Assembly: GCA_910586215.1 (NCBI GenBank) | Contig: CAJUGH010000013.1 | Span: forward strand, 1 to 64,000 | DNA from: an uncultured Acetatifactor sp. | GTDB lineage: Bacteria > Bacillota > Clostridia > Lachnospirales > Lachnospiraceae | Direction: 5' to 3' | DNA: 64,000 bases | Part shown: piece after piece, positions 15,468 to 24,489 of the stretch | How positions within the stretch are numbered: position 1 is the first letter of the stretch | Layout: every line of letters starts with the position of its first letter | Made by a program: the position numbers and the translations under genes | The notes under the pieces: model-generated | The model's input: only the letters and a program-made list of their open reading frames with translations | What the model was told of the DNA's origin: nothing | The model's database searches: none

Positions 15468-16673
15468 ATGGGGACGGTATATTTCTGGGAAATTTCCCAG
15501 ATGGTAATGCAGATCCTGTGGCTGGGATGCTATTGGTATTATATCAGCCAGGCAGGAACCATGGAAAAAGGGGCTGGAAAGCAGGCGGCCGGCATGATCC
15601 TGACCTTTTCTGTGCTGGCACTGTGGGTCTGGATCCCCCTTTGGGGGGCCTGGCTGTTGGTGACAGGTATCCTGCTGCTCTACGACTTGTTTTTTGACGG
15701 GGAGCCTTTTGGCAGGCAATGGTGGGGAATCCTGCTGCCGGGGCTTTGCCTGTGCGGGTCGACCCTGTTGCCTGTGGAGACGATCTTTGTATCCTCCGGG
15801 GTCATATTGTTTGTATTCCTGGCGTTACTGGGCAGCAGGCGGGGCAGCCTAAGGGTGGGGAACGGTATTCTGACGGCATTGTTATTTATCCTGGTGTCTC
15901 TTTTTCTGGGGGTGTGCAGCTATGGGGACGGCCTGGCTGCTTATCCCGTTTTCCTGTGGGGAGGTGTCCTGCTGGAGGTGCTGCTGGCCCTGACAGTGGA
16001 AGGTACCCTGTACGCTTACAAACAAGGTTTTGCCCACCAGGCAGAGCAGTTTAGGAAGGAACTGCTGGAGCACAATTACGGGGAGATCCGGGAGATCTAT
16101 ATGGACATGCGGGGCTGGCGCCATGATTACCACAACCATATGCAGGTGATGAAGGCCCAGCTTGCCATGGGGAACCTGGCAGGGATGGGGGCCTACCTGG
16201 ACAAGCTGGAACAGGAACTGGACCGGGTGGACACCATGGTGAAGTCGGGCAACCTGCTGGCAGATGCCATCTTAAACAGCAAACTCACCCTGGCCAGGCG
16301 CCAGCAGATCGCCGTGAACTGCAAGGTGAAACTGCCGGAGCATCTCCCGGTGGAAGATGTGGATCTGTGTGTGATCCTGGGCAACCTGCTGGATAATGCA
16401 TTGGAGGCCTGCAGCCAGATAGAGGAGGCCCGGTTCCTTCGGATCTATATGACGGTGAACGGGGAGCAGCTATACCTGTCTGTACAGAATGCGGCAAAAG
16501 AGGAGCCGGGGTTTGATGCCAGGCATTACATCACCAGGAAGCGGGGCAACCATGGCCTGGGAATGAAACGGGTGAAGGCAGCAGTGGACAAGTACCAGGG
16601 ATATCTGCGCCTGGCCAATGAGGCGGGAATCTTCGCGGCAGAGGTGACGATGCCCATAAGGACAGGGAACTGA
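15468..16673 (+). CDS. GHKL-domain sensor histidine kinase (AgrC-like)
   Basis: 401 residues. The first 185 are a multi-span membrane domain (about six spans), then a dimerisation/phospho-acceptor helix with RGWRHDYHNHMQ (H219) and a GHKL ATPase with NLLDNALEAC and GNHGLGMKRV. Kinases of this layout (AgrC, ComD, VirS) sense secreted peptides. With the LytTR regulator it forms a likely peptide-sensing pair. No AgrB-like processing protease or cyclic-lactone precursor was found nearby. The downstream ABC exporter halves may export or respond to the signal; that link is inferred. Confidence 0.9.
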   Translation: MGTVYFWEISQMVMQILWLGCYWYYISQAGTMEKGAGKQAAGMILTFSVLALWVWIPLWGAWLLVTGILLLYDLFFDGEPFGRQWWGILLPGLCLCGSTLLPVETIFVSSGVILFVFLALLGSRRGSLRVGNGILTALLFILVSLFLGVCSYGDGLAAYPVFLWGGVLLEVLLALTVEGTLYAYKQGFAHQAEQFRKELLEHNYGEIREIYMDMRGWRHDYHNHMQVMKAQLAMGNLAGMGAYLDKLEQELDRVDTMVKSGNLLADAILNSKLTLARRQQIAVNCKVKLPEHLPVEDVDLCVILGNLLDNALEACSQIEEARFLRIYMTVNGEQLYLSVQNAAKEEPGFDARHYITRKRGNHGLGMKRVKAAVDKYQGYLRLANEAGIFAAEVTMPIRTGN

Positions 16674-16710
16674 CAACTTACATCTGGTGAAAAAAATAAG
16701 ACATTTCATG

Positions 16711-16738
16711 CAGGAATCCACCCATAGGTGGATTCCTG
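16711..16738 (+). terminator. strong hairpin after the GHKL kinase gene
   Basis: CAGGAATCCACC and GGTGGATTCCTG form a perfect 12-bp stem with a 4-nt loop. The T run after it is poor (TGTTAAGTTATT), so it may be a stabiliser or partial terminator rather than a strong one. Confidence 0.6.
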
Positions 16739-16755
16739 TGTTAAGTTATTCCAAA

Positions 16756-16773
16756 GTTACTGTTCACAGTAAC
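16756..16773. mobile_element. minimal MITE scar A5 (18 bp)
   Basis: GTTACTGTTCACAGTAAC is both MITE ends joined with no interior. The flanks ATTCCAAA (16748-16755) and TTTCCAAA (16774-16781) agree at 7 of 8 positions, as for a decayed target duplication. Confidence 0.6.
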
Positions 16774-16822
16774 TTTCCAAAACTTGTCATGTGTAGAAAG
16801 CAGCACGGAAATGGAGCAGAAA

Positions 16823-18676
16823 ATGGCAGAAAGGGAACACAATAGCAAATGCAGGTATGGCAGGTACGGGAAGCAAAAAAACGGTTCCTATTCTATGTGG
16901 GACAATCTCCGCTATACCTTTTTCCATCTGGCACAGAAGGAGGGAGCCGGGGCTTTCCTAATCTGTGCAGGGGACGGGATGTGCAGCATCCTGCTGCCAT
17001 TTCTGGAGGCAGCCCTGGCGGGAGCGGTGACGGCCTGCCTGGTGAGTGGCAGGCCGTCCGGGGAGATCCTCTTCCTGGTGGGGGGATACATCCTGCTGTT
17101 ACAGACGGTCCGGCTCCTCCAGGGACATCTGAAAGCCCTGCGGCATAAGACGCTTTTCCTGTTTCGCTGTGATATGATGATGGAATTCTATGGGAAGATC
17201 CTGGGGATGGATACCCAGTGCCTGGAGAGTGCCCAGGGACAGAAAAAGCGTGAGGCGGCAAAGCGGAATCTCTACTCCGGGCATTCCCAGGGGATAGAAG
17301 CGTATGTAGAGAATTTCTGGAATCTGCTGTTGAACCTGGGAGGGCTGTTTCTATATGCTGGGATTGTAGCCCGGACCAGTCTGTGGCTTCTGGTGCTTCT
17401 GGTGTCACAGACATTTCTGGCTTCTGCCCTGCATCTTCTGGCGGGCAGGCGGGTGTATGCCATGGATGAGGAGATGGAGCAGGAATGGAAGAAGTTCGGC
17501 TATCTGCGGCGGGAGTCCATTGTCCCTGCCAATGGCAAGGATATCCGGCTGTACCGGATGGACAGGTGGTTTGTGGGCGCGCTCCAACAGGTCATCGAGA
17601 AAATATGTAAGCTGACAGTGAAGGGCCAGGACGGGTTCCTGGCAGCAGGGGTGGTGGAGAAATTGCTGACCTTTGCCAGGAATGCTGTGGTATATGGCTG
17701 GCTGATAAGGGATATGGTCCTGGGGAATCTGGCACTTCCGGTTTTCCTGCTGTATGTGGGGGTGGTGTCCGGGTTCGAGGGATGGATGGGCGGCCTCTTT
17801 GACTCCGTACAGCAGATCCTGCAGAACAAGCGGCTGATGGATGACTACCGGGACTTCATGGAGTATGGCTCTGTGGAAGAGGGAAGGGCTCCGGTGGGGA
17901 ATCCGGGACAGCCCCATGAACTGCGGCTGGAAAAGGTGTGTTTCCGCTATGAGGGAAGCAAGGAGGACACCATCCATGACCTGGATCTGACCATTCGGGC
18001 CGGGGAGCGGCTGGCCCTGGTGGGATGCAACGGGGCCGGGAAGACCACGCTGATCAAGATGCTATGCGGTCTGTACGCACCCACTTCGGGCCACATCTAT
18101 CTGGACGGGCAGGATATGCAGACCCTTTCCCGGAAAGAGATCTTCTGGGAATTTGCCGTGGTGTTCCAGGATTGCGCCACCTTTTCCTTCTCTCTGGGGG
18201 AGAATGTGTCCTGTGTGGAGAAGGGCAGGGAGGAGGACGAGAAGCTGCAAAAAAGTCTTGCGGATGCAGGGCTTTTGGAGAGGGCAGGGAAACTGCCCGG
18301 GGGCATCTGGACATCCGTGAACAAGGACCTGGATGAGGAAGGGGTCAGCCTCTCTGGCGGGGAAATGCAGAAACTGATGCTGGCCAGGGCCTTGTACAAG
18401 AATGCGCCCATTGTGATTCTGGACGAACCCACAGCAGCCCTGGATCCCATTGCAGAGAGTGAGATGTATGAGAAATACGATGAGATGATCCAGGGGAAGA
18501 CAGCAATCTTCATCTCCCACAGGCTGAGTTCCACCCGGTTCTGCAACAGGATCCTGTATCTGGAGGATGGGCGCATCTTCCAGGAGGGGAGCCATGAGGA
18601 ACTGATGGCAGAGGGAGGAGCCTATGCAGCACTATTTGCCCTCCAGGCAAAATATTATAAACAGGACACAGTGTGA
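16823..18676 (+). CDS. ABC exporter half-transporter 1
   Basis: About 617 residues: an exporter-type transmembrane domain (roughly 30-340, several spans) and an ATPase domain with Walker [13 protein letters not shown], signature LSGGEMQKLMLARAL, Walker B VILDEPTAALDP and H-loop FISHRLSS. All catalytic residues are intact. There is no C39 peptidase domain, so it does not process a leader peptide. The start is uncertain: ATG 16823 has GGAG 6 bases upstream; ATG 16811 and TTG 16784 are alternatives. It probably forms a heterodimer with the next gene. The stop codon and last Val codon lie in a hairpin repeat (copy B2). The substrate is unknown. Confidence 0.87.
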   Translation: MAEREHNSKCRYGRYGKQKNGSYSMWDNLRYTFFHLAQKEGAGAFLICAGDGMCSILLPFLEAALAGAVTACLVSGRPSGEILFLVGGYILLLQTVRLLQGHLKALRHKTLFLFRCDMMMEFYGKILGMDTQCLESAQGQKKREAAKRNLYSGHSQGIEAYVENFWNLLLNLGGLFLYAGIVARTSLWLLVLLVSQTFLASALHLLAGRRVYAMDEEMEQEWKKFGYLRRESIVPANGKDIRLYRMDRWFVGALQQVIEKICKLTVKGQDGFLAAGVVEKLLTFARNAVVYGWLIRDMVLGNLALPVFLLYVGVVSGFEGWMGGLFDSVQQILQNKRLMDDYRDFMEYGSVEEGRAPVGNPGQPHELRLEKVCFRYEGSKEDTIHDLDLTIRAGERLALVGCNGAGKTTLIKMLCGLYAPTSGHIYLDGQDMQTLSRKEIFWEFAVVFQDCATFSFSLGENVSCVEKGREEDEKLQKSLADAGLLERAGKLPGGIWTSVNKDLDEEGVSLSGGEMQKLMLARALYKNAPIVILDEPTAALDPIAESEMYEKYDEMIQGKTAIFISHRLSSTRFCNRILYLEDGRIFQEGSHEELMAEGGAYAALFALQAKYYKQDTV

Positions 18677-18812
18677 AGGAAATCACTAAGCTCGAAAAAG
18701 ATCTCGCCAAGTGATTTCAAGCTCTGCCTGCAGAGCTTCTTCACACCGAAGAACGCAAGTGCAGCGTTCTTCATCTATTGTTTATGCCGCTGAAGCGGAC
18801 AAGGGAGGTAAG
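18671..18812 (+). repeat. modular hairpin repeat, copy B2
   Basis: Starts GTGTGAAGGAAATCACT on the last two codons of the exporter gene. The outer stem pairs GTGTGAAG with CTTCACAC and the inner stem GAAATCACT with AGTGATTTC; an AGCTCTGC / GCAGAGCT hairpin is nested on one side. Then come GAAGAACGC / GCGTTCTTC and CCGCTGAAGCGG (18787-18798), followed at once by the AGGGAGG ribosome-binding site of the second exporter gene. Confidence 0.8.
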
Positions 18813-18814
18813 CT

Positions 18815-20656
18815 ATGCATGATTTCATATCCATGCACAGGACAGGGTGCAGATTGTTGAAAAAAATCCACTCTGTGGATTCCTGTATCATTCCCCTGCA
18901 TTTGCTGGAGCTGTGTCTGGAACTGGTACGGATCTACGGCGGCCTGTTCCTGACAGCGGCCTTGATTGATGCCCTGCTTCCAGGAGACTACCGGCAGGCA
19001 GTCCTGTGGACCCTGTTCCTACTGTTACTGAATGTATGCCTGGGGATCTTAAACCAGGTACTTAAGAGGCGGTTCAAGGGGCTGAAGACCGAGGTTTGGC
19101 TGCTCTTCTATGTGTGGCTGCGCCAGAAAGCCTTTTCCATGGATTTTGAGACCATGGAGAGGCCGGAAGTATCGGAGAAGATCCTGTTCTCGGAGCGGAC
19201 CTCGGACATGTACGGGGGGCTGGGCATATTGCTGTACCAGTACTGCAATCTCCTGCGGGCCGTGCTGAACCTGGTGCTGTCTACTTTCCTGGTGGTTCAT
19301 CTGTGCCTGGCACAGTCGGCCTGTGGTGGCAGGGTGTGGAGGGGACTTGCCAGTCCCGGAGTCTGCCTGGGGTTGTTTTCCCTGGTGCTTGCAGGCATGG
19401 TGGCCTGCGCCTGGAAGGTGTTCCGGCATTTTGCGGCCAGGCAGAAAGAGATTTTCGCTTCCCACACAGGGGTGGAGGACAGGCTGGGATATTTTATGAA
19501 CCAGATTTATGGCAATACCAGGATGGCGAAGAACATCCGGATCTTTGGCATGGAGGGGATGATCTTGAAGAATACAGGACAGTTCCAGGCCAGGTCCAGG
19601 GCTTATTTTGCGAAAATGTGTGATGTGGGCAGGCAGGAGAGCAATGCCAACGGAGTTGTAAACAGTGTATTTACCATTTGCGCCTACCTGCTGGTAGGGA
19701 TCAAGGTAGTCACCGGGGCTGTGACAGTGGGGGCCTTCACCCGGTATGCAGGGGCGCTGAACCAGTTCGGGGGCGCCTGTTTTGCCTTGATTGCAGGACA
19801 TGGGGAACTACAGAAGATATGTACATATATGGAAGAATTCCTGGCATTCCTGGATATGAGGTCCCATCATGAAAAAGGATCCATTCCCATAGAGAAACGA
19901 ACCGATGGGGAGTATGAACTGGCCTTTGAGGACGTAAGTTTCCACTATCCGGGCAGTGAAGAGATGGTGTTACAGCATATAAACTGCCGGATTCCACTGA
20001 GGGGAAGGCTGGCCCTGGTGGGATGCAATGGGGCTGGGAAGAGCACTTTCATCAAACTGTTGTGCCGCCTCTACGAGCCTACAGAAGGGCGTATTACCTT
20101 GAACGGTGTGGATATCCGCAAATATGACGAGGAGGAGTACCGCAGCCTGTTCGGGGTGGTGTTCCAGGACTTCAAGCTGTTCGCCCTGCCGGTGTGGGAG
20201 AATATTGTGGCGGGTTATGAGAGAAGGGATGACAGGATCTGGGAGGCCCTGGGCCTGGCAGACGCAAAAGAACTGGTCCAGGGGATGCCCGGGGGGCTGG
20301 ACACCTGGCTTTACAGGGATCTGGAGGACGGTGTGGAGATCAGCGGCGGGGAAGCCCAGAAGCTGGCCCTGGCCAGGGCCTTGTACAAGAATGCACCGGT
20401 GGTGATCCTGGATGAACCTACGGCAGCCCTGGATGCAAAGGCAGAAGCAGAGGTTTACGCCCGCTTTCACGAGATGGTGGAGGGAAGGACAGGCATCTAC
20501 ATTTCCCACCGGATGAGCAGCTGCCGCTTCTGCGAGGATATCCTTGTCTTCCACGAGGGAAGGATCGTGGAGCGGGGCAGTCACCAGCAGCTGTCTGCCC
20601 AGGGGGGACAGTATGCCCGGATGTGGGAGGCCCAGGCCAGATATTACAACAGTTAG
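18815..20656 (+). CDS. ABC exporter half-transporter 2
   Basis: 613 residues, same architecture as the previous gene: a transmembrane domain to about 345, then an ATPase with Walker A GCNGAGKSTFIK, the Q-loop region VVFQDFKLFALPVWENI, signature ISGGEAQKLALARAL, Walker B VILDEPTAALD and H-loop YISHRMSS. AGGGAGG precedes the ATG. It is paralogous rather than identical to half 1, as expected for a heterodimer. A second, damaged pair of the same type lies at 39.2-42.7 kb. A role in peptide export linked to the LytTR/GHKL pair is an inference from order. Confidence 0.88.
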   Translation: MHDFISMHRTGCRLLKKIHSVDSCIIPLHLLELCLELVRIYGGLFLTAALIDALLPGDYRQAVLWTLFLLLLNVCLGILNQVLKRRFKGLKTEVWLLFYVWLRQKAFSMDFETMERPEVSEKILFSERTSDMYGGLGILLYQYCNLLRAVLNLVLSTFLVVHLCLAQSACGGRVWRGLASPGVCLGLFSLVLAGMVACAWKVFRHFAARQKEIFASHTGVEDRLGYFMNQIYGNTRMAKNIRIFGMEGMILKNTGQFQARSRAYFAKMCDVGRQESNANGVVNSVFTICAYLLVGIKVVTGAVTVGAFTRYAGALNQFGGACFALIAGHGELQKICTYMEEFLAFLDMRSHHEKGSIPIEKRTDGEYELAFEDVSFHYPGSEEMVLQHINCRIPLRGRLALVGCNGAGKSTFIKLLCRLYEPTEGRITLNGVDIRKYDEEEYRSLFGVVFQDFKLFALPVWENIVAGYERRDDRIWEALGLADAKELVQGMPGGLDTWLYRDLEDGVEISGGEAQKLALARALYKNAPVVILDEPTAALDAKAEAEVYARFHEMVEGRTGIYISHRMSSCRFCEDILVFHEGRIVERGSHQQLSAQGGQYARMWEAQARYYNS

Positions 20657-20695
20657 GAACTGTATTCTTTAACAGTTTCTTAAAGAAGAGCAGTC

Positions 20696-20730
20696 AAAAA
20701 GCCGCTCCTGTCTGAAACGGGCGGCTTTCT
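20696..20730. terminator. bidirectional terminator
   Basis: AAAGCCGC (20698-20705) pairs with GCGGCTTT (20721-20728), extended by one wobble pair. T-rich on both strands (TTTCT on plus, TTTTTGACT on minus), between the convergent exporter gene and the 20779-21255 gene. Confidence 0.8.
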
Positions 20731-20778
20731 GGTTCCGGTTATGGCCTCTTTAGGGATCCGGCTTAAGGACATGGCTCC

Positions 20779-21255
20779 TTATTTCAGCGGTTTGGCCCCT
20801 GCCTTTTCCTGGGCTTTTTCCAGGAACTGGCGGAACTTGCTCTTTTTCTTCTGAGGGGCAGCCACCTGCTTGCCGTGAAGTCCCCGTACATCCAGCACAT
20901 AGATGCCGCTGACGATGGCCTTCACTTCCTTTTTCACGGGCACGGAGTCGAAGATCTTCTCATCGCAGATCAGGGACATGATCTGGGGACCGATCTTGGC
21001 CTTGATGATGGGCAGCTTGGAACTGCGCATGAGCTTGGGAGTCTGGTCTAAGACAATCTGGGGCAGGCCGGCATCCTTTAATTTCATTCGTTTTTTGTCA
21101 ATGATCAGCATAGACACGGTCTGTTTGTTGGCCTCCAGGGTTTCCTGCTGTTCGGCCTGTTTCTTCTGGGCCTTTTTCCCTAGGAAATACAGTACCGTAA
21201 TCACAACGGCCAGTACCACCAGAACTACGATCAAAGTAATCAACCATGGCTGCAT
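20779..21255 (-). CDS. single-span membrane protein, unknown
   Basis: 158 residues. Residues 4-27 (WLITLIVVLVVLAVVITVLYFLG) form one membrane anchor, followed by a Lys/Gln-rich coiled segment, a beta-rich cytoplasmic core (QTVSMLIIDKKRMKLKDAG, IPOS-like IKAKIGPQIMSLICDEKIF, EVKAIVSGIYVLDVRG) and a basic tail. I do not recognise a named family, though it looks conserved rather than spurious. GGAGGAATT precedes the ATG. It is transcribed alone and ends at a bidirectional terminator. Confidence 0.75.
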   Translation of the reverse strand: MQPWLITLIVVLVVLAVVITVLYFLGKKAQKKQAEQQETLEANKQTVSMLIIDKKRMKLKDAGLPQIVLDQTPKLMRSSKLPIIKAKIGPQIMSLICDEKIFDSVPVKKEVKAIVSGIYVLDVRGLHGKQVAAPQKKKSKFRQFLEKAQEKAGAKPLK

Positions 21256-21474
21256 ATAGAATTCCTCCTGTTTTCGCTTTTGTAACTATCCCGCAAACGG
21301 GTGAGGATGGATAGTTACCTGTCTAATCGTATATTTTAACATAGATGCCCACGGATAGGCAATAAAACATTTATTTTTATTTCAGAGTTATTTTGGTATG
21401 TTTGTGGTAGAATGTGGTAGAAGGGCAGATGCCTGGAAGTGGTAACTTGTATACGTACACGAAGGAGGAGTCAT

Positions 21475-22947
21475 ATGGGCATATTGGAAGGAACGGTATG
21501 GCAGATCGTGCAGATGGTTCTGGGAAGCCTGTTTTTCTGGAACATGCTCTTTGCCATTGCCATTATATTTTTCCAGAGGCGGGATCCCAAAAGTGTCTGG
21601 GCCTGGCTGCTTCTGCTATTCTTCCTGCCAGGCCTGGGATTTGTCTTCTACCTGTTTCTGGGAATTGACCTGCACAAGCGGCATATGTTCAAGGTGAAGG
21701 GCTTAGAGGAGGATCTGCATGAGGTGATCCGTTACCAGGAATTCCAGCTGAAGAACAGGAAGCTAGGGGACTCCCAGGAGGAACTGGCAGATTATATGGA
21801 TCTGGTGATGTTCAACATGAAGGCAGCCGATGCCATTCTGTTCGGGGAAAATGATATTGACATCTTCACAGACGGAAAGGAGAAGTTTGATGCATTGGTG
21901 GCAGACCTGGAGGCAGCAGAGCATTTTATCAACATACAGTACTATATAATACGGAATGACATGCTATTTGAACGGATCGCGGAGGTGCTGCGGCGTAAGG
22001 CGGCCCAGGGGGTGGAGGTGCGGGTGCTCTTCGACGGCATGGGCTGCAGGAAGGTGCATCACAGTTATTGGAGGAAACTGGAGCAGGCAGGAATCCGCAC
22101 GGCAGAATTCTTCCCTGCATTCCTGCGCCGGTTCCAGTTGCGCATCAATTACCGCAACCATCGCAAGATCGTGGTGATTGACAACCGGGTGGCCTATGTG
22201 GGGGGCTTCAATATCGGAAAAGAATATATCGGCTTGGAGGAGAGGTTCGGCTATTGGCGGGATACCCACCTGCGGATCCAGGGATCCGGGATACTGGGCT
22301 TGCAGATGCGTTTCCTGCTGGACTGGAACTATGCAGCCGGGGAGAACTTGATGCAAAGGGAACTGATGTTCCTGGAACCACCGGACGGGAGGCGGGATCA
22401 CTGCGACTTACAGGTAATCAGCAGCGGGCCTGACAATGCCCTGGAACAGATCCGGGACAACTACGTCCGTCTGATCACCAGGGCCAGGAAGCGGATCTGT
22501 ATCCAGACCCCCTATTTTATCCCGGATGAGTCCCTGTTGAATGCCCTGCTCATTGCCGTGCGCTCCGGGATCGAGGTGAACTTGATGATACCCTGCAAGC
22601 CGGATCATCCCTTTGTGTACTGGGCCACTTACTCCTATATGGGTGACCTGGTGGAGGCAGGGGCAGGCTGTTACATTTACAACAATGGTTTCCTGCACAG
22701 TAAGGGCATCGTGGTGGATGGGGAAGTGTTCTGTTACGGCACAGCCAACATGGATATCCGTAGCTTTGCCTTGAACTTTGAGGTGAATGCAGTGGTATAT
22801 AACAGGGAGAAGGCCCGGGAGATGGAAGAGATCTTTCGGAAGGACCTGGAGCATTGTACCCAGGTGACAAAGGACAGCTACGGGGCCAGGCGCTTGAAGA
22901 TCCGGCTGAAGGAGCAGATGTGCAGGCTGCTGTCGCCGCTGTTGTGA
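21475..22947 (+). CDS. cls: cardiolipin synthase
   Basis: Membrane phospholipase-D-superfamily enzyme joining two phosphatidylglycerols into cardiolipin. 490 residues: two N-terminal spans (about 10-30 and 38-60), then two PLD catalytic motifs, NHRKIVVIDNRVAYVGGFN and HSKGIVVDGEVFCYGTANMD (HxK-x4-D/G patterns). The start at 21475 lies behind GAAGGAGGAG; the frame extends 12 codons upstream without a ribosome-binding site. It stands alone between a minus-strand gene and asnS. Confidence 0.93.
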   Translation: MGILEGTVWQIVQMVLGSLFFWNMLFAIAIIFFQRRDPKSVWAWLLLLFFLPGLGFVFYLFLGIDLHKRHMFKVKGLEEDLHEVIRYQEFQLKNRKLGDSQEELADYMDLVMFNMKAADAILFGENDIDIFTDGKEKFDALVADLEAAEHFINIQYYIIRNDMLFERIAEVLRRKAAQGVEVRVLFDGMGCRKVHHSYWRKLEQAGIRTAEFFPAFLRRFQLRINYRNHRKIVVIDNRVAYVGGFNIGKEYIGLEERFGYWRDTHLRIQGSGILGLQMRFLLDWNYAAGENLMQRELMFLEPPDGRRDHCDLQVISSGPDNALEQIRDNYVRLITRARKRICIQTPYFIPDESLLNALLIAVRSGIEVNLMIPCKPDHPFVYWATYSYMGDLVEAGAGCYIYNNGFLHSKGIVVDGEVFCYGTANMDIRSFALNFEVNAVVYNREKAREMEEIFRKDLEHCTQVTKDSYGARRLKIRLKEQMCRLLSPLL

Positions 22948-22989
22948 CTCCTGTTACTGTCCACAGCAACATCTTTTCAGAAAACCTCT

Positions 22990-23017
22990 TTTAAAATGGT
23001 ACATTCTGTGGTATAAA
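22990..23017 (+). promoter_or_regulatory. possible SigA promoter of asnS
   Basis: TTTAAA (22990-22995), a 16-bp spacer and TATAAA (23012-23017). This is a moderate match only. A degenerate 18-bp MITE-like word (GTTACTGTCCACAGCAAC) lies just upstream, without flanking repeats. Confidence 0.4.
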
Positions 23018-23082
23018 TAGTAACAAATATTTGCCTATTTATGTAAAATCTATGTCCGCCAGAGGCGGGCCAGGAGGTAGAG

Positions 23083-24474
23083 ATGGAACTGACAGACATA
23101 AAAGACTTATTTCGCAACAGGCAGGAGTATATTGGAAGGGAAGTGACTGTGGGAGGCTGGGTCAGGAGCAACCGGGATTCCAAGAATTTTGGGTTCCTGG
23201 TGATCAATGACGGCACCTTTTTTGAGCCGTTGCAGGTGGTATATGGGGACGGACTATCCAATTTCCAGGAACTGTGCAAGGTGAACGTAGGGGCGGCCCT
23301 GGTGGTGAAGGGCACTGTGGTGGAGACGCCGGATGCCAAACAGCCCTTTGAGATGCAGGCTGCGGAGGTGATGGTGGAAGGGCCTTCTGCCGCAGATTAC
23401 CCCTTGCAGAAAAAACGGCACTCCTTCGAGTATCTGCGGACCATCTCCCATCTGCGTCCCAGAACCAATACCTTCCAGGCTGTGTTCAGGGTGCGTTCCC
23501 TGATTGCCTATGCCATCCACAGCTTTTTCATGGAGAGAGGCTTCGTTTATGTGCATACGCCCTTGATCACGGGAAGCGACTGCGAGGGGGCAGGGGAAAT
23601 GTTCCAGGTGACCACCATGGATCTGAACAATATCCCGAAGACTGCGGAGGGAAAGGTGGACTTCTCTCAAGATTTCTTCGGCAAGCCCACCAACCTCACG
23701 GTGAGCGGTCAGCTCAACGGCGAGACCTTTGCCCTTGCGTTCAAGAATATATATACCTTCGGCCCCACCTTCCGGGCAGAGAATTCCAACACCACCCGCC
23801 ACGCGGCAGAGTTCTGGATGATCGAGCCGGAGATGGCCTTCGCGGATCTGAAGGATGACATGCTGCTGGCAGAGAGCATGCTGAAGTACATCATCCGCTA
23901 TGTGCTGGAAAATGCGCCGGAGGAGATGGCCTTTTTCAACCAGTTCGTGGACAAGGGGCTGCTGGAGCGCCTGGAGCACGTGGCGAACTCCGACTTCGCC
24001 CATGTGACCTACACGGAAGCTATCGAGATCCTGGCAAAGCACAACGATGCCTTTGACTACAAGGTGAGCTGGGGATGTGACCTGCAGACGGAGCATGAGC
24101 GTTACCTCACCGAGGAGGTGTTCCGGCGCCCGGTGTTCGTCACGGACTACCCCAAGGAGATTAAGGCCTTCTATATGAAGCTCAACGAGGATGGGAAGAC
24201 CGTGGCGGCCATGGACTGCCTGGTGCCCGGCATCGGGGAGATCATCGGCGGCAGCCAGAGGGAGGACAAGCTGGAACTCCTGGAGCAGCGCATGGAGGAA
24301 CTGGGGCTGAACAAGGAGGACTACGGCTTCTACCTGGATCTGCGCAAGTATGGTTCCGTGCGCCACGCAGGGTTTGGTCTCGGATTTGAGCGGTGCGTCA
24401 TGTATCTCACCGGCATGGGCAACATCCGGGATGTGGTGCCCTTCCCCAGGACAGTGAATAACTGTGAATTATAA
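23083..24474 (+). CDS. asnS: asparaginyl-tRNA synthetase
   Basis: Class II synthetase charging tRNA-Asn. 463 residues, the usual length. The N-terminal OB-fold anticodon domain ([22 protein letters not shown], about 22-43) is followed by the class II core with [21 protein letters not shown] (motif 2 region) and a C-terminal [27 protein letters not shown] (motif 3). AGGAGGT precedes the ATG, itself preceded by a CCGCC-AGA-GGCGG hairpin (23056-23068). I found no T-box leader (no conserved TGGNACCGCG-type antiterminator) in the 135 bp upstream. Confidence 0.96.
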   Translation: MELTDIKDLFRNRQEYIGREVTVGGWVRSNRDSKNFGFLVINDGTFFEPLQVVYGDGLSNFQELCKVNVGAALVVKGTVVETPDAKQPFEMQAAEVMVEGPSAADYPLQKKRHSFEYLRTISHLRPRTNTFQAVFRVRSLIAYAIHSFFMERGFVYVHTPLITGSDCEGAGEMFQVTTMDLNNIPKTAEGKVDFSQDFFGKPTNLTVSGQLNGETFALAFKNIYTFGPTFRAENSNTTRHAAEFWMIEPEMAFADLKDDMLLAESMLKYIIRYVLENAPEEMAFFNQFVDKGLLERLEHVANSDFAHVTYTEAIEILAKHNDAFDYKVSWGCDLQTEHERYLTEEVFRRPVFVTDYPKEIKAFYMKLNEDGKTVAAMDCLVPGIGEIIGGSQREDKLELLEQRMEELGLNKEDYGFYLDLRKYGSVRHAGFGLGFERCVMYLTGMGNIRDVVPFPRTVNNCEL

Positions 24475-24489
24475 GGCAGTTTTTCCTTC

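Noticed and set aside
22948..23082. T-box leader before asnS
   Set aside because: Looked for the conserved antiterminator bulge and a specifier stem; neither is present and the leader is too short.
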